From Trichosphaerium sp. ATCC 40318 (lineage: Eukaryota; Discosea; Flabellinia; Trichosidae), in assembly GCA_038496445.1 (NCBI GenBank), contig JALMLS010000195.1, forward strand, positions 90,706 to 154,705: a DNA stretch of 64,000 bases, in the 5' to 3' direction. This document shows positions 1-11,333 of the stretch, piece after piece. The position numbers and the translations under genes are program-made. A model generated the notes under the pieces. That model saw only the letters and a list, made by a program, of their open reading frames with translations, was not told the DNA's origin and did no database searches. The first letter of the stretch is position 1; the number at the start of each line of letters is the position of its first letter.

Positions 1-374
1 GACCAGCAGTACTGAAATATGATAACACTAAACAGATAGATGTCGTTGTCAGTCAACGCGTAAATGATAAGTTATTTGTAAATTCTTATGTTCATGTGAT
101 GGCTTCAGACCGTTTCCTTTTCAGTTCTAGTGCACACATTGTAGCAAACGGAGAATAGTCTAAAGGTGTAACTATTTTCAAGACTAAGCTATAAACAGGG
201 TTTCTGCATAGAACGAAACAGCGCCTCCCGCTTCACATGTAGTCTAAAGTATTTATTCAAGGGTCCAAAATGGGATTGCTTTAAACAATTGCGTTTTCGA
301 AGGCACACTTGTTACCATTGATGAAGAATAAATTGTAAGGTCTCTATACAAGTTCAAAGGTTTTTTTTTTACAA

Positions 375-450
375 TGAGTTAGAGAGGCTTGATGGAGTGG
401 ATTCTACACTTTCTAATATGAACCTCATGCCTACACAAGGGCACATCTAA
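375..450 (+). pseudogene. HAUS1 3'-end fragment, outer end of left duplication arm
   Basis: The plus strand here encodes about the last 25 residues of HAUS1, containing the strings LERLDG and NMNLMPTQGHI followed by a stop. They match the C-terminus of the complete HAUS1 gene at 34923-35893 almost exactly. Upstream of position 374 the similarity ends abruptly in a poly-T run, so no start, promoter or remaining exons exist. The fragment was carried along when the neighbouring SLP-2 gene was duplicated in inverted orientation. It has no expected function. Confidence 0.85.
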
Positions 451-648
451 TTGTAAAAAACCCGAAATAACTAGACCCAAAAAGAGTCAATAATCAATAT
501 TTGATGTATCAGCCAATCAGTTTTTATGTCGCTTTTCAAAACAATATTTATTGTCTTTCAGTTAACGTGCCTTTTTTTGTTTACAGTCGGTGTTTGAAGT
601 TTAGCTGATACAGAATCTGAATATCATTCCAGTGTTTGTGTTCATTGG

Positions 649-2179
649 TTATTGTGTATCAGTTGACTCATCTTTTTTAGAGGTTGAATCTTTTCCTCCT
701 GCTAAGCCACCCATAAGAGTTACAGCACGTCCAATAACTGAATCTACAGAACCAACATCTTGAGGTAGTACAACTGTGTTTGAGGATTGTACAATCTTTT
801 CAAAGCTCTTAAAGTACTCAGATGACAAGTTAGCCTTCAAGGCATTCTTTCCTTCCTCGTTGGCAAGAGATTTACCAACAATGGCGAGAGCTTCAGCCTT
901 TTGAGAACCAGTGAGTTTAAAGCGAAAAAAAATGGATTTTCGACTTCTTGAACGTACTTGAGCGCTAGCCTTCATTTTTGTTGCATCTGCTTCTGCTTGT
1001 GCAAGCTCTCTTATTGTTGTTGCTTTTGCAGATGTTTCATTCAAGATACGAATCTTCATACCTTCAGATTCGTTAATATCTTTTTGTCTTTGACCTTCAG
1101 ACACTTCAACCTAACATCTTTCTTAAAACTTTAATAAATGTCTTCAGAAAACTTACCATTCCTTGTTTCTTTGCAGTAGCCTCTAGAACCTGTTCCCTTC
1201 TGTTACGTTCTGCTGCAGCTTGTCTATCCATAGCCTTAGCGATCTACACAACTACAAGTCAGGAAAAGAGTCCAAACAAAAAAACGTGCACAAGCATGAA
1301 CTCACCATTGGGTCAGGTTTTATATCGGTGACTTCATAACGTAATACATTACACCTCCATTTCGTACAAGCATCTTTCATACCATCCAATAAGTTTGAGT
1401 TAAGAGTCTTTCTGTTGTGGAAGAGTTCATCGAGTTCAAGCTACACGAAGAAAAAAATGAGTCCAAACTTTACAAAAAAAAGTTCAAACTTGAAAAAACT
1501 TGTAAATAATTTTTCAGTCGTACTTTACCACATTCTGTACGCATAAGCGCTTGAGCCATCATTGTTATAGAATACAATACACGGCGAACTTTGTAGCTAG
1601 CGTCATGTGCATCTTCGATCTGCACGTATAGATTTCCTGAGAGGTGAACACTGTAATAATAAATTGGTCAGTTTTTGATTTTTTTACAAAAACCCATTGA
1701 GTGAGTTCTAACCTGACGTTATCCCTTGTAACTGCGAATTGGGGTTCGATGAATATTGCCTGATGAGTTTAGATGCGAATGGTTGCATAGTTTGTATTTT
1801 ATTGTACCATTTCTCTCATATCGTGTACGTATGCAACTTTATCAATAAAAGGGATCGCTAAGAACCATCCTAGCGTTGCGTTAAAAATAACGCTTTTTTT
1901 TGCTAAACGTCTTAATACCTGACGGTTGAACAGCTAGGAACTTTCCCATGCGTTCTACTACCATATTGTACCCTTGAGGCACAATATTGAGAATGGTATT
2001 GGGTTTAGAAGGAGGATATTGATAGATATCGACTGAGCGGCTAGTATTCAACGAGTAACAGCGTTTAGGAGCTGTTTTCCGAACGTTTGTTCTGACAGAT
2101 ACAGAGCGTGTTCTAATGGAGCCGTTATATGCACCATAATGCCAACATGTACGTACGCTTGTGTGTAGGCGCGTAACAT
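649..2179 (-). CDS. Stomatin-like protein 2, mitochondrial (copy 1)
   Basis: This is a stomatin/prohibitin-family (SPFH) membrane-scaffold protein of the mitochondrial inner membrane. Family members bind cardiolipin and organise respiratory-chain and protease complexes. The start ATG opens a short exon MLRAYTQA that splices into a basic, Ser/Arg-rich presequence. The SPFH core follows, with the strings NIVPQGYNMVVERMGKF, FIDKVAYVHDMREM, RRVLYSITMMAQALMRTECG and DIKPDPMIAKAMDRQAAAER, then a coiled coil (EALAIVGKSLANEEGKNAL). It ends with the family's conserved SSNTVVLPQDVGSVDSVI region and a Lys/Ser/Asp tail. All introns resolve in phase (donors GTACGT, GTATTA, GTACAA, GTTAGA), and no frame break was seen. 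It lies in the left arm of the inverted duplication. The second copy is at 33166-34682, and both look able to encode protein. Confidence 0.88.
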
Positions 2180-2527
2180 TGCTTCAGTTGAATAATTGGG
2201 ATGTTCAGTTTTTCGTCAAAAAACTTAACCTTAAAAAAATCAGTTGAATGAACTCACTTTTCCCGGTTTGGTAATCGTCCTCAAGGAACGAATAATGCAA
2301 AGATGTGTCTCCTTACAAGGGGTTCTAGCTCTGGCATGGATTTGGTTGTACCAAATTTCAGCCAACACGTCTACCGTTTGACCTCTTCCTTGTACCCTTC
2401 CTCTCTCGCTTACGTTTGGTCCAGAGACTGGCTAGGTTTTCCAATGGTAAAAAAGAGGAGAGTACAAGTATTGTCAAAAAGCTGGCTATCACGTTAATAT
2501 TTTATCCATACTTTTTTTTTTTACAAA

Positions 2528-4099
2528 TTACATTTGACCAGCTTTTTGTCTTGCAAATCTATCTGTGTATGTAATCATATCTTGTGTTATTGGAAAATAA
2601 TGTACAATTCTTGATGCCCTTGCAAGTATTCTGTAATGTGTAATTGGATCATATTTAGCTAGATTCTTTGTATTCGCTTTTATCTTTGACCACTCTTTTA
2701 TCAATGCAGATTTTGCTATTATCTTATAACAAGGTATCATAAAAAGACTACCTAAAAACGGAGATACATAAGCAAATAATAATAAAAAATTGAAAGATTT
2801 TGGTTTTCTGGTTGTCACTAGATTTTTGAGCTACTTTAATAGTATGTGCACTAGCATGGGTATGGGTCAATGATAATAAGTGGTGTATCACTAAACCCAA
2901 CTTTATTTTCGAAAGGGTAAAAAACAAACCATGGAACACAGATAGACAAAAAATCTTGAAATGCAAAAAAAACAAGACAGAACTTGTTTTTCTCCCTTTT
3001 GGGTATAATCAACCACCAAGATTAGAAGGTTCCATATGTTCAATACACTCAAAGGTGGTATTTTGAACGTACCTAATATCAAGAAACGTATACGGAGCAT
3101 GTTAAACAGCATCAAAACAGTCTGTAATGTAAACTCCTTTTTTTGATCAAATCGACAGTCCTGGTGTTTACGTCAATTATTAAACCCTCAAGCGCAATAA
3201 AAAATATCTAAATACGTACTGTTGATTCTAAAAAGAGGTGCTGGAACTCATCAAACGAAGTAATTCCACTAAAACAAAAACGTTAGTAAAACTTTTTTTT
3301 TGTATCTGTTTTTTTTGTACTTTTTATATACAATAATAGGAGCACTTTCTATCCATTCTAGTGTATTAGAGAAAGATAATATAACTTCTAGACTCTAAAA
3401 AGGCAAAAGTTAAGATTATTTCATCTCTCCTTGGTCCACAACACGAAACGAAAGTCAAACTGATAAAAATCTTGATTTGTACCTCTTCACAAGACTCAAT
3501 GTGTTCTACCATATCATCCCATTCTTCTCTGCTATTCTTAGATTCTTTTTTTTTATTCTTTAGAAACTTATTTGGGTAATTCTTTAACAACAGCGATACA
3601 AACTCAGCAGAAATACAAATAGCTAAAAAGAAACAAGTCAGCATGATCAAAAAAAAATCAAAAAAAAAAATCATTCATTCAGCTTCATCTTTTATCACGT
3701 GCCTGCAAATTCGCCATCACACTTTAACCTATCGAATTTTTGTAGAATAATCTCATATTGATTTATTATTTCCCATATCAAACGATTCCTGAAGGTGTGA
3801 ACTATTCCCAAATGATCCAATTGCAAGAAATACAAAAACTTGAGAATTTCAGATTTATAAGCCTCTAAAAAACCGCGGTTAAAAATTAAATCATGTCACG
3901 TGACAACTTTCAAAAACATTTAAAAAGATACTATAAATTACTACTATTAGGATCAGACGCACGTACCTGCATTCAAGTACTGTGGTTGCCCGTTTACTAA
4001 AAATTCCATATCGATGAAATCAATATCCGGATCATGAATGAGTGCTACCTTGTAGTCATACCAAAAGAATCCTGGAGCTGACACAATTTGCCAGTGCAT
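2528..4099 (-). CDS. Unrecognised multi-exon protein with C-terminal membrane segments
   Basis: About six or seven exons can be chained on the minus strand. The likely start is MHWQIVSAPGFFWYDY at 4099, with an in-frame stop just upstream. Next come YLNAEAYKSEILKFLYFLQL and NRLIWEIINQYEIILQKFDR, then a GC-AG type intron, then a lysine-rich acidic stretch (EEWDDMVEHIESCEE) and a segment with SFSNTLEWIESAPII. A hydrophobic part (TVLMLFNMLRIRFLIL) is followed by the last exon, which has one clear membrane segment (NFLLLFAYVSPFLGSLFMI) and a basic tail ending FARQKAGQM. I do not recognise the family. The hydrophobic C-terminus suggests a membrane protein of roughly 300-350 residues. The exon order is supported by consistent phases at several junctions; the region around 2830-3000 is the least certain. 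Confidence 0.5.
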
Positions 4100-4942
4100 T
4101 TCTGAGGACCATCAATCTTGAAAGGCATCTCTAGAGCATAGTATTAGCAAAGAATAACGCGATTATGGATTGTGAGATCAAAACAACAAGAACGGCCTCC
4201 ACAAGTGCGTACTGATTGTTACTTCATAGTTTATTTTGCCTAGGTCGAAGAGGCTTCGTAGTTTACGACCTGTAGAGTATGTGAAGCGTGGACGGCTTGT
4301 TTTGTGCATTATATCACGTATTGTCTTTAGATTTTTGTTATTAGGCGCTTTTTGCATAAATTCTCTACTTAAACGCTCTTTAGGTCTCTTTCGCGGCTTT
4401 TTGTTTCTCGTTGCGATAATCCGGTCAATTGCTGTTGCTGATTTCTTACCATAGCTACGTTGACAAACGCTTCGTAAAGTGTAAGCGTCGATATAGAAAC
4501 AGTTTCAAAGCGCTGAAGCAATTTGGGTTTGTACTACCGCTAAAAGCGCTAAACACACTAGAAACCGTGTATTATGTACGTAAAAAGCCTAAATTATTAT
4601 ACAGGAATGCTCACAGCTTGGTTGAAAATTTTTTAATCCTAGCTGTACGTACCGAAAGTTATAGCACTTTCTTGGGCGCGTTAAAGCTACATAATGTCGT
4701 TTAGTAACAACTGAAAGCATAATGGCCGCTTTTGTTACGCTCGGTGCATAGAAAATTAGCTTTGCTGGCTTCAACAGAAGTCAAACATGTAAAAAATATG
4801 TACTAGAGTCCAGTACAAAACGAAACGTTTGTGGCTAATAAGGGGGTAAATGTATTTGTACAATACGCGACAATGAAATAAACTAATCAAAAAATTCGCG
4901 TAGCAGGTTAATTCTTTCTGTAAAAGCAGCGCTCCACAGCCT
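4100..4942. other. Intergenic, no supported gene
   Basis: About 840 bases between two minus-strand genes. Open stretches exist on both strands, notably an Arg/Leu-rich one at 4236-4454, but none shows family resemblance, splice-phase support or a plausible terminus. Short GC-richer words built on AACGC and GCGCTTT recur. The part nearest 4100 should hold the promoter of the membrane-protein gene. Confidence 0.5.
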
Positions 4943-6563
4943 TTAAGGTTCACCTATAACTTCCACAACAGGTTCATCAGTACTAGCTGGAGAGGTAACG
5001 GTTTCTGGTGTTGTTTCTTTTTCCTCGACTTCAACATCACTACTTGGCTTTTCTACAGCTTCTTTAGGCGTCGTTTCAGGCGCAGCAGCGGTTGTAACAG
5101 CGGTTGTAGACTGACTTGGTTGTTCATCAATTTTAGTTGCTTCCTCTTCGCTAAAAGGAGCTGGTGGAATCTTAGCACACTCTCTCAAAGCAGCTTCCCA
5201 TTTTTCTATTGAGTACTCTCTTTTTCCGCCGTATTGAGCGTCTAAATTATCCTCATCGATATATTTAAGTAAATCAGTTTGCTCTGGTAGATGTTGTATC
5301 TAAAAACACAATAGAGTCAGCTCAAACTAAATAATTTTTTTTGGAATCAAAAAAAACAACATATCTTTCTTAGTCTCTGACACGTACCCTATCACATAAT
5401 TTCTTGGCAACAAACATACGTGCAACACTAAGTACATAGGATAAAATACGTGATCCATTGATAATCAAGATTTTTTTAATACGGATAGGAAATGTATTCT
5501 AAAAAGATTCATTAATAAAGTAACGCCAATAAATTTTACGCCGGTATAACCTCTTGTATGCAATATAATTATGTCCCCTATAATTATAGGAATACAAACT
5601 CAAGTGTATTACTACATAAAACACCCAGTAAAAAAACAAGAAACAAACAAACAAAAAAAAACAAAGTTTTTTTCTACGCACCTGCATTTTCCAAGCGTAC
5701 TTACTGAAACTCAAATCAACTTGCCATACACTAAACTCAGAGAAATCAAGAATAAGAACAGCTCCTCTTCTTTGTAAATCCTCTCTATTCAAAACGTCAA
5801 AACAGCAAGCAAAATAAATGAAAAAAAGTCACAAAACCAAACTTCAACATTGATAAAAAAAAACATGATAAAGGTTGAGTCTTCACGCGTACGTTTCATG
5901 AAACATGCCATACGTCATGTACCAAAGAACAAAATTCATTAATTTCTCGTGTCCGTGTTTCGCAAAGTCCATCTTTGCTGGCTTGGAGTAAATAATACCA
6001 TGGCCATCCTTGAATTACGGGTTAGACAACGTCGACAAAAACTGTTATTTTTGAAAAAAAAATTAATTCGTGTAAACGTGTCATCAACGCTTGTTTTTGA
6101 TGTCAGACACCGTTGTAAACGTAAGAATGAGTTATGGGTAAAAAAGGTATTGTTAAAAATGCCCGGGCTGCTGAGTTTAAGAGTCTAAAGGTATTAGGCG
6201 CGTACTATGCTTCTGGAGCCAGGTATAATCCACAGGGTGCCTGTTTGCACAATTTCTGTGTTCGTGTCTGTCCACTCGTGGCTTGGGGTGCATTTGGTGT
6301 CCTTACATAACCCATTGTACTTGTCTAGCATCCTTCCCACGGAATCGACTCTCAAGTCTCTGCTTAGTAAGCATATGTACAAGTAACGCTCGTGGAAGCC
6401 TTTTAGATACATTAGCGCTTTGTAGAAAGAATATCAGACCTTTTGAAATCGGTTGTTCCTTTAAAACTGCCAAAGCTTTTTTTTCTGCCTCAGCGTCAGC
6501 TTTCAGCGGCACGTCATCAGGAAAATCGGGTTCGCGCGGTGATCTCGATAAGAAGCTGAACAT
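4943..6563 (-). CDS. CRAL-TRIO (Sec14-like) lipid-binding protein with acidic Thr/Pro tail
   Basis: CRAL-TRIO proteins carry phospholipids or other small hydrophobic ligands between membranes. Exons on the minus strand give the domain in order: DGHGIIYSKPAKMDFAKH, NFVLWYMTYGMFHET, RGAVLILDFSEFSVWQVDL, NTFPIRIKKILIINGSRI, then LPEQTDLLKYIDEDNL with DAQYGG. The last is the typical end of the domain (family pattern 'LPxEYGG'). A C-terminal extension of about 80 residues follows, rich in Thr, Glu, Pro and Val, low in complexity and probably disordered. The N-terminus is uncertain. A plausible first exon starts at 6563 (MFSFLSRSPREPDFPDD, then helices LAVLKEQPISKG and LIFFLQSANVSK) and could be the CRAL-TRIO-N helical region, but I could not splice it cleanly to the core exons around 5900-6030. 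Confidence 0.72.
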
Positions 6564-6883
6564 TGTAGGGTGTTACGATTTACTACCGGTACGCTTGTTT
6601 CGTGCGCGCTCCTAGCGATGGAACAAAATTGACAATTTAAGCTTTTTAGTAACCCTTTACCTTAACTGACCACCCCGACGTTTCTCGGCCGTACAGCCAC
6701 AGGTCACATCAAAGGTCACGTCTCAGTAATAGAGTGCATGATGTTCTATTTTTCCTGTTTTAGCACGTGTGTTAAACAAGCTACCCTGCTAATTGTATAA
6801 CGCGTGTAATGAAAGCAAACTGCGCTTTCAATTACACCTTAAGTTGTAGCACCCCTTAAATTCTCATTTCTTGACAGAGGAGC

Positions 6884-9800
6884 ATGCTACGGCTGGTAAC
6901 ACGCCAGTCGCGACCGTGTGCGAGTGCATATAAGCCAAAGCAAGCGCAAATACGCGTACCAAAGCGTTGGGTAGAAATTAACCCAGCGTTAATGCCAGCG
7001 TACCTAAAACGTGGTATTTATAACCGTACGTATAGAAACACGCGATTATATACAAATAAACGCTATACGCGTCCAATATACCTCTAATATACGTAGGTAA
7101 GCATATAAAAGAAATTCACTACCTCCTTTCGCGTGAAGAAGTTTGGCATTCTGAAAAAAAATGTAAAGAGTTCCTAGACTTCGTATGAGCGTCATATACC
7201 TTCAATATACGTCTAATATCATTAAACAAACAGGTTGCTCATAGATATGATGTAAGAGAACCGAAAGATTGGCAGAACATTAGAAAAGTGGATGTTTTAA
7301 AATGTGGAGGGCGTGGATTGCTTGAGTACGTTTTATGTTGCATTGGCTATTTTTTTTTTAAATGTGGCCATGTTTATAGTTAACACCTTGATAGAAAGTA
7401 TCGCTCAGTGGGACGTGCATTGGTTGAATTACGTCCTGAAGAAGGCCATGATGCAAAACTTATTGACAGTATGAAAATTTTCTTATTTTTTTTTGAAAAG
7501 TTTTTCATTTCACACGTGAGTTGTTATCCACATGGACATGATCAAGTTGATCTAAAATTATATGTTATTTTTAACAAAAATGCAACTACTAAAAGCATAC
7601 CTGTAGAGAGCATTAGAGTACCATCAACGGTTTGGGCAGATAAGAAAAATCAACGCGAGTTTTTAGATTATGTGCGCCTCCTCATCACTGAAAATCATTA
7701 ACTATCATTGAAAAAGGTTGGTAAATTGCTACTAGAGAAACCTGTTCCCGAAGGTTGGTATCTTTTATCTGGACAAAGACGCCAAGTTAGCAGTTTTGGT
7801 GGTGACCCTTTCCTAAAGTATGGAACATAAAAAACTCTTATAGCGCTCAGACTTACCTGCTTTTCTCAGGCACCATTCGATGAATTTAGGCTCTGCACTA
7901 ATGGACCTCTATCCAGAGGTCGATTGGCAAGGATGGAAGTTTGGTACATACCGAATACTTTAGCCATCTTTACTTCTTTCGGTAATCAAAACTCTTAACT
8001 TTTACTCCAAGATCAGCTCCCTGTGGATTACTTTGCCAAAGTGTCGAACCAGCGAAGATATTTACTAGAAGAAGTAACACTACTTTTTAGCTATTTATCT
8101 TACTCTATTAATTGAATTACAAGGGTCTTAAAGAGCTAGGTATTGAAAAATACACAGATTGGTATAATATTCGTCAACAAAAACTTCTTGAAATGGAGTT
8201 GCCAGCTCAGCTTCTTGAGTACGTTTTTAACCTACTATAGCAAAGTGGATACTGAACAATGGCTTAACTTATTTTTTGCAGAGTATATGGTAATAATCTT
8301 GCTGAGGCCTTATTAACAATATTCCCTGAAGAGTCTTGGAAAGCTTGGAAAATAGGTATTCCAATTGTTTTCTTTTGTTATTAGTTCAATAACATTACGT
8401 CCTTCTAAGGAGGACTTATTAGCCGCCTTTTACTGTGTCAAACTACACTTTCTTTATATAAGCCTACATCGGACGTTGATTAATTGTGATATATAGATGG
8501 CGAAGTACCTCCAAATTTTTGGGCAAAAAAAGATAACATTGTATCATTTATAAGGTAAATCCTGTGCAGCTTTGTTATACCTAAAAGTATATTAGAGACA
8601 TTCAAGATGAGTTTAAAATAACACCAGATCAATGGCAAGATCAGAGTATTACAGTGAGAGGAGGGTTGAACGCATTACGTGTATACGAACAACACAAAGA
8701 AGCTTTTTTGGATGCTTTGAAAACTCTCAACCCAAGTTTTACCTTTGATACTTCTAAGGTAGAAGCAGCCAACTCTATTAGTAATTTATATAAAGGGTAC
8801 GGTTACTATTGTTACAGAACATCTTATTAACAAACATTTTAGACTTGTTTTTTGGTACACAAAGAGGATTTACCCTAAGAGTGAAGTACAGAAAGATTTC
8901 GTTTTTAAGAATGATAAAGATGATACAGGAGAATTTGAAAAAGAGATAACACTTACTTCGTATATACCTGATAAACGTCTTGGGTTTATTTATTTGGGTA
9001 AGTAATTTTTTTTCGGACATTAAAAAAAAGTGTGACGTGTTGGAGCTCATATTGATCAAGTTTAAAAATAGGTAGAGACGTTTTAAAGAGTTCAACAGGC
9101 ACTTTCCATGACCCAGATGAGTTGTATTATAATTTTCTTGAGAAACAAAGGGAGTACCTTGAAGCCAAAGGCAAGTTGTTTTTATACCACTTTGACATTA
9201 AGTACCTTTTTTAACTGGCTTGTTGTAGGTGTTGATATAGTTTACATCCCATACTGGTGGCGTGCTGATCGTAACACCTTTGAATCTACGCTTCACCAAG
9301 TGAGAGAGGACTTTAACGAGCTCCCAGAACAAGTTCATCCGCTTCTCAAAGGACCAGGTAATTTTTTGTTGTTTTGGAATTAAGGCGAAAGATGATTCTG
9401 ATCTACAATCTGTTGTAACGTTTTTCCAATGTTGGTACAATTATTGGTAGTCCTAAATATCTTAAGGGAGTTACATGATGCCATTGCTACTAAAAACACA
9501 AGAGTTTACAAAAACAGGTGCGGATTACAGTACCTGTAAAACGCTAACAATTTTATTGTTAGATATCTGTCGTTATGGATACTACCCAATACCAATGTTT
9601 GCTTTCTTTACAAAGCGTACATTTGAAGGAAAACATACAGTCAACGGATGGTAATATTACTTTTATTCTGAACTTGATAAATCAGTGAAAACATCTAATT
9701 TTGGATGTTGATTTAGGTATATTTCGGAAAAACTTGACGGCATTAGAGCATTTTGGGATGGTATTAATTTTGTTTCAAAAACAGGTCATATAATACCTGC

Positions 9801-10976
9801 ACCGGATAAAATTCTTAATATGTTCCCACAACACATACCCTTGGATGGAGAACTATGGTACAGTTTTTTTTTAACGTTTTGCCAGTTTGCTATTTTTTTT
9901 GGTCGTATTAAAGCAATGATCACGAAATATTCAATTTTAATTTAGGGCTGGATACGATACAACTGTAGAGCAAATGGTACATAAAATTTATAAGGACAAG
10001 GATTGGACCGGTACGCTGGAGTTTATACTTTTTTTTTACAACTTTTTCTTCTTTTTGACTGCACGTATTCACGCGAACCAGACGCACTTGTTTGGAGTAT
10101 TTATATTGATTAATCTCTTTAGGTATTAAATTTCATATTTTTGATTGTACTGTCATTGGTAAGCGTATGAAAGCGCGATGGGATGCAGCAAAGTACACTT
10201 ATTAATTTTTTTTTTTGTACTTTCGGTTTTACTTACTGTTTAAAGCGCTGTTGTTAAACCCGATCACCCATTTTTTGTACTTATGAAACAAGATATAATC
10301 AATAGTTTTAAAGAAATATATGATGAGTATGCTGTTGTAAAAAAACGAGGCGGTATGCATATAACATGAAACATCACAAAAACTTTTTTGTTCTTCTAAG
10401 GTTTACAAAACTGAACTAACTACTATTTTCCTTTAGGTGAGGGTGTTGTTGTGAGAAAACCTCATTCATTCCAAGCCACTGGAAGAACCAATACAATACA
10501 AAAGTACAAGGTAACATTTCTCACATGAAACATTTTTTTTATTTTGGATAAAAGCCTACACAACTACCAAAGAAAGACCCTGTCACTACCACTCGTTTAC
10601 ACTTTGCCCTTTTAAATTGTTTTGCTAGGGTCATTTGGATCAAGAAGTCCGATTTTTAGAGTTAGTACCAGGACTAAATAAGTTTAAATGCTTGAGGTAC
10701 AAGCCCTTGTGCCGCAATCTTCTATGTTCTCAGTTTTTTCTCACTTCATTTTCTAGGCCAACGGGACACACAAGTACAACACATATCGAAATAGCGTGTA
10801 CACCAGAACAATATGCAAGCCCACCTCCTAAAGGGTCAATACTTACAGTAAACATTGATGATGATGAGCACAAAGGGAGGATTTGGATAAACCCAGTATA
10901 CTCAAGAATTAATTACGAAATGGACTGGAATACAGTAATGGCTGAATGGAAAATGAATATGGAACCTATTCAGTGA
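6884..10976 (+). CDS. Tandem-repeat / Vsr-like nuclease / ATP-dependent DNA ligase fusion, probably organelle-targeted
   Basis: Many short exons encode one long protein. Its N-terminus, MLRLVTRQSRPCASAYKPKQ, is basic and lacks acidic residues, like a mitochondrial presequence. It splices in phase over a GTACGT intron into the first repeat. About five or six copies of a ~60-70-residue module follow. Typical pieces are DWQNIRKVDVLKCGGRGLLE with a partner SVGRALVELRPEEG, TDWYNIRQQKLLEM with LAEALLTIFPEESWKAWKI, and LGSALMDLYPEVDWQGWKF. At 8.8-9.4 kb lies a nuclease-like domain (RLGFIYLG, then VDIVYIPYWW). A ligase core follows: motif I YISEKLDGIRAFWDG with the adenylated lysine in KLDG, motif III PLDGELW, motif IIIa FHIFDCT, motif IV GEGVVVRKP and motif V IQKYKG. 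The protein ends with an OB-like C-terminus. The ligase should seal nicks. The nuclease domain lacks the usual EYQGEQHY string and may be inactive. Confidence 0.8.
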
Positions 10977-11333
10977 CTTGTGTAAATAAAAACCATACAT
11001 GTAGCCCTGCCCTTTGCCCTTGTTTCTACTACTACAAACATCTACTTGGTACGATTCAGTAAAATGACACTGTATTCCACACTGAGATGCGCGTGTCTTG
11101 TGCTACACAAAAAATCTGTTGTTCCTGTTGTTGTTTCTAGGGACTATTAGATTTCGAAGAAATCACGTGATTTGGATGTTGTTTCGCTGGAATTTGTACA
11201 GGAAACAGCTAATTTTTTAGTCAAACAAAGCTCTAATCAGTTTCGACGTACCGTTGTGTACCACAACCTTATAAATATTTAGGAAACCAAAAACTTTCAG
11301 CCTACTCACACAAGCAGAACAACACGTTAAGAT

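Larger units (their letters stand above)
374..2295. repeat. Left arm of a ~1.9 kb inverted duplication
   Basis: The reverse complement of this stretch matches 33048-35003 through exons, introns and flanks with only scattered substitutions and small indels. It covers the SLP-2 gene, its upstream region (the string ACCAAACCGGGAAAAGTG is shared) and the last codons of HAUS1. The arms point in opposite directions and are separated by about 31 kb. Because introns are as conserved as exons, the duplication looks recent or gene-converted. Ends were judged by eye. Confidence 0.9.

Noticed and set aside
4236-4704. Overlapping Arg/Leu-rich open frames
   Set aside because: Composition-driven, mutually overlapping, without motif or splice support.
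9700-10976. Ligase region as bacterial contamination or recent bacterial transfer
   Set aside because: The ligase resembles bacterial and viral ATP-dependent ligases, but it is split by several short introns of the same type as its neighbours and continues from the upstream repeat exons.
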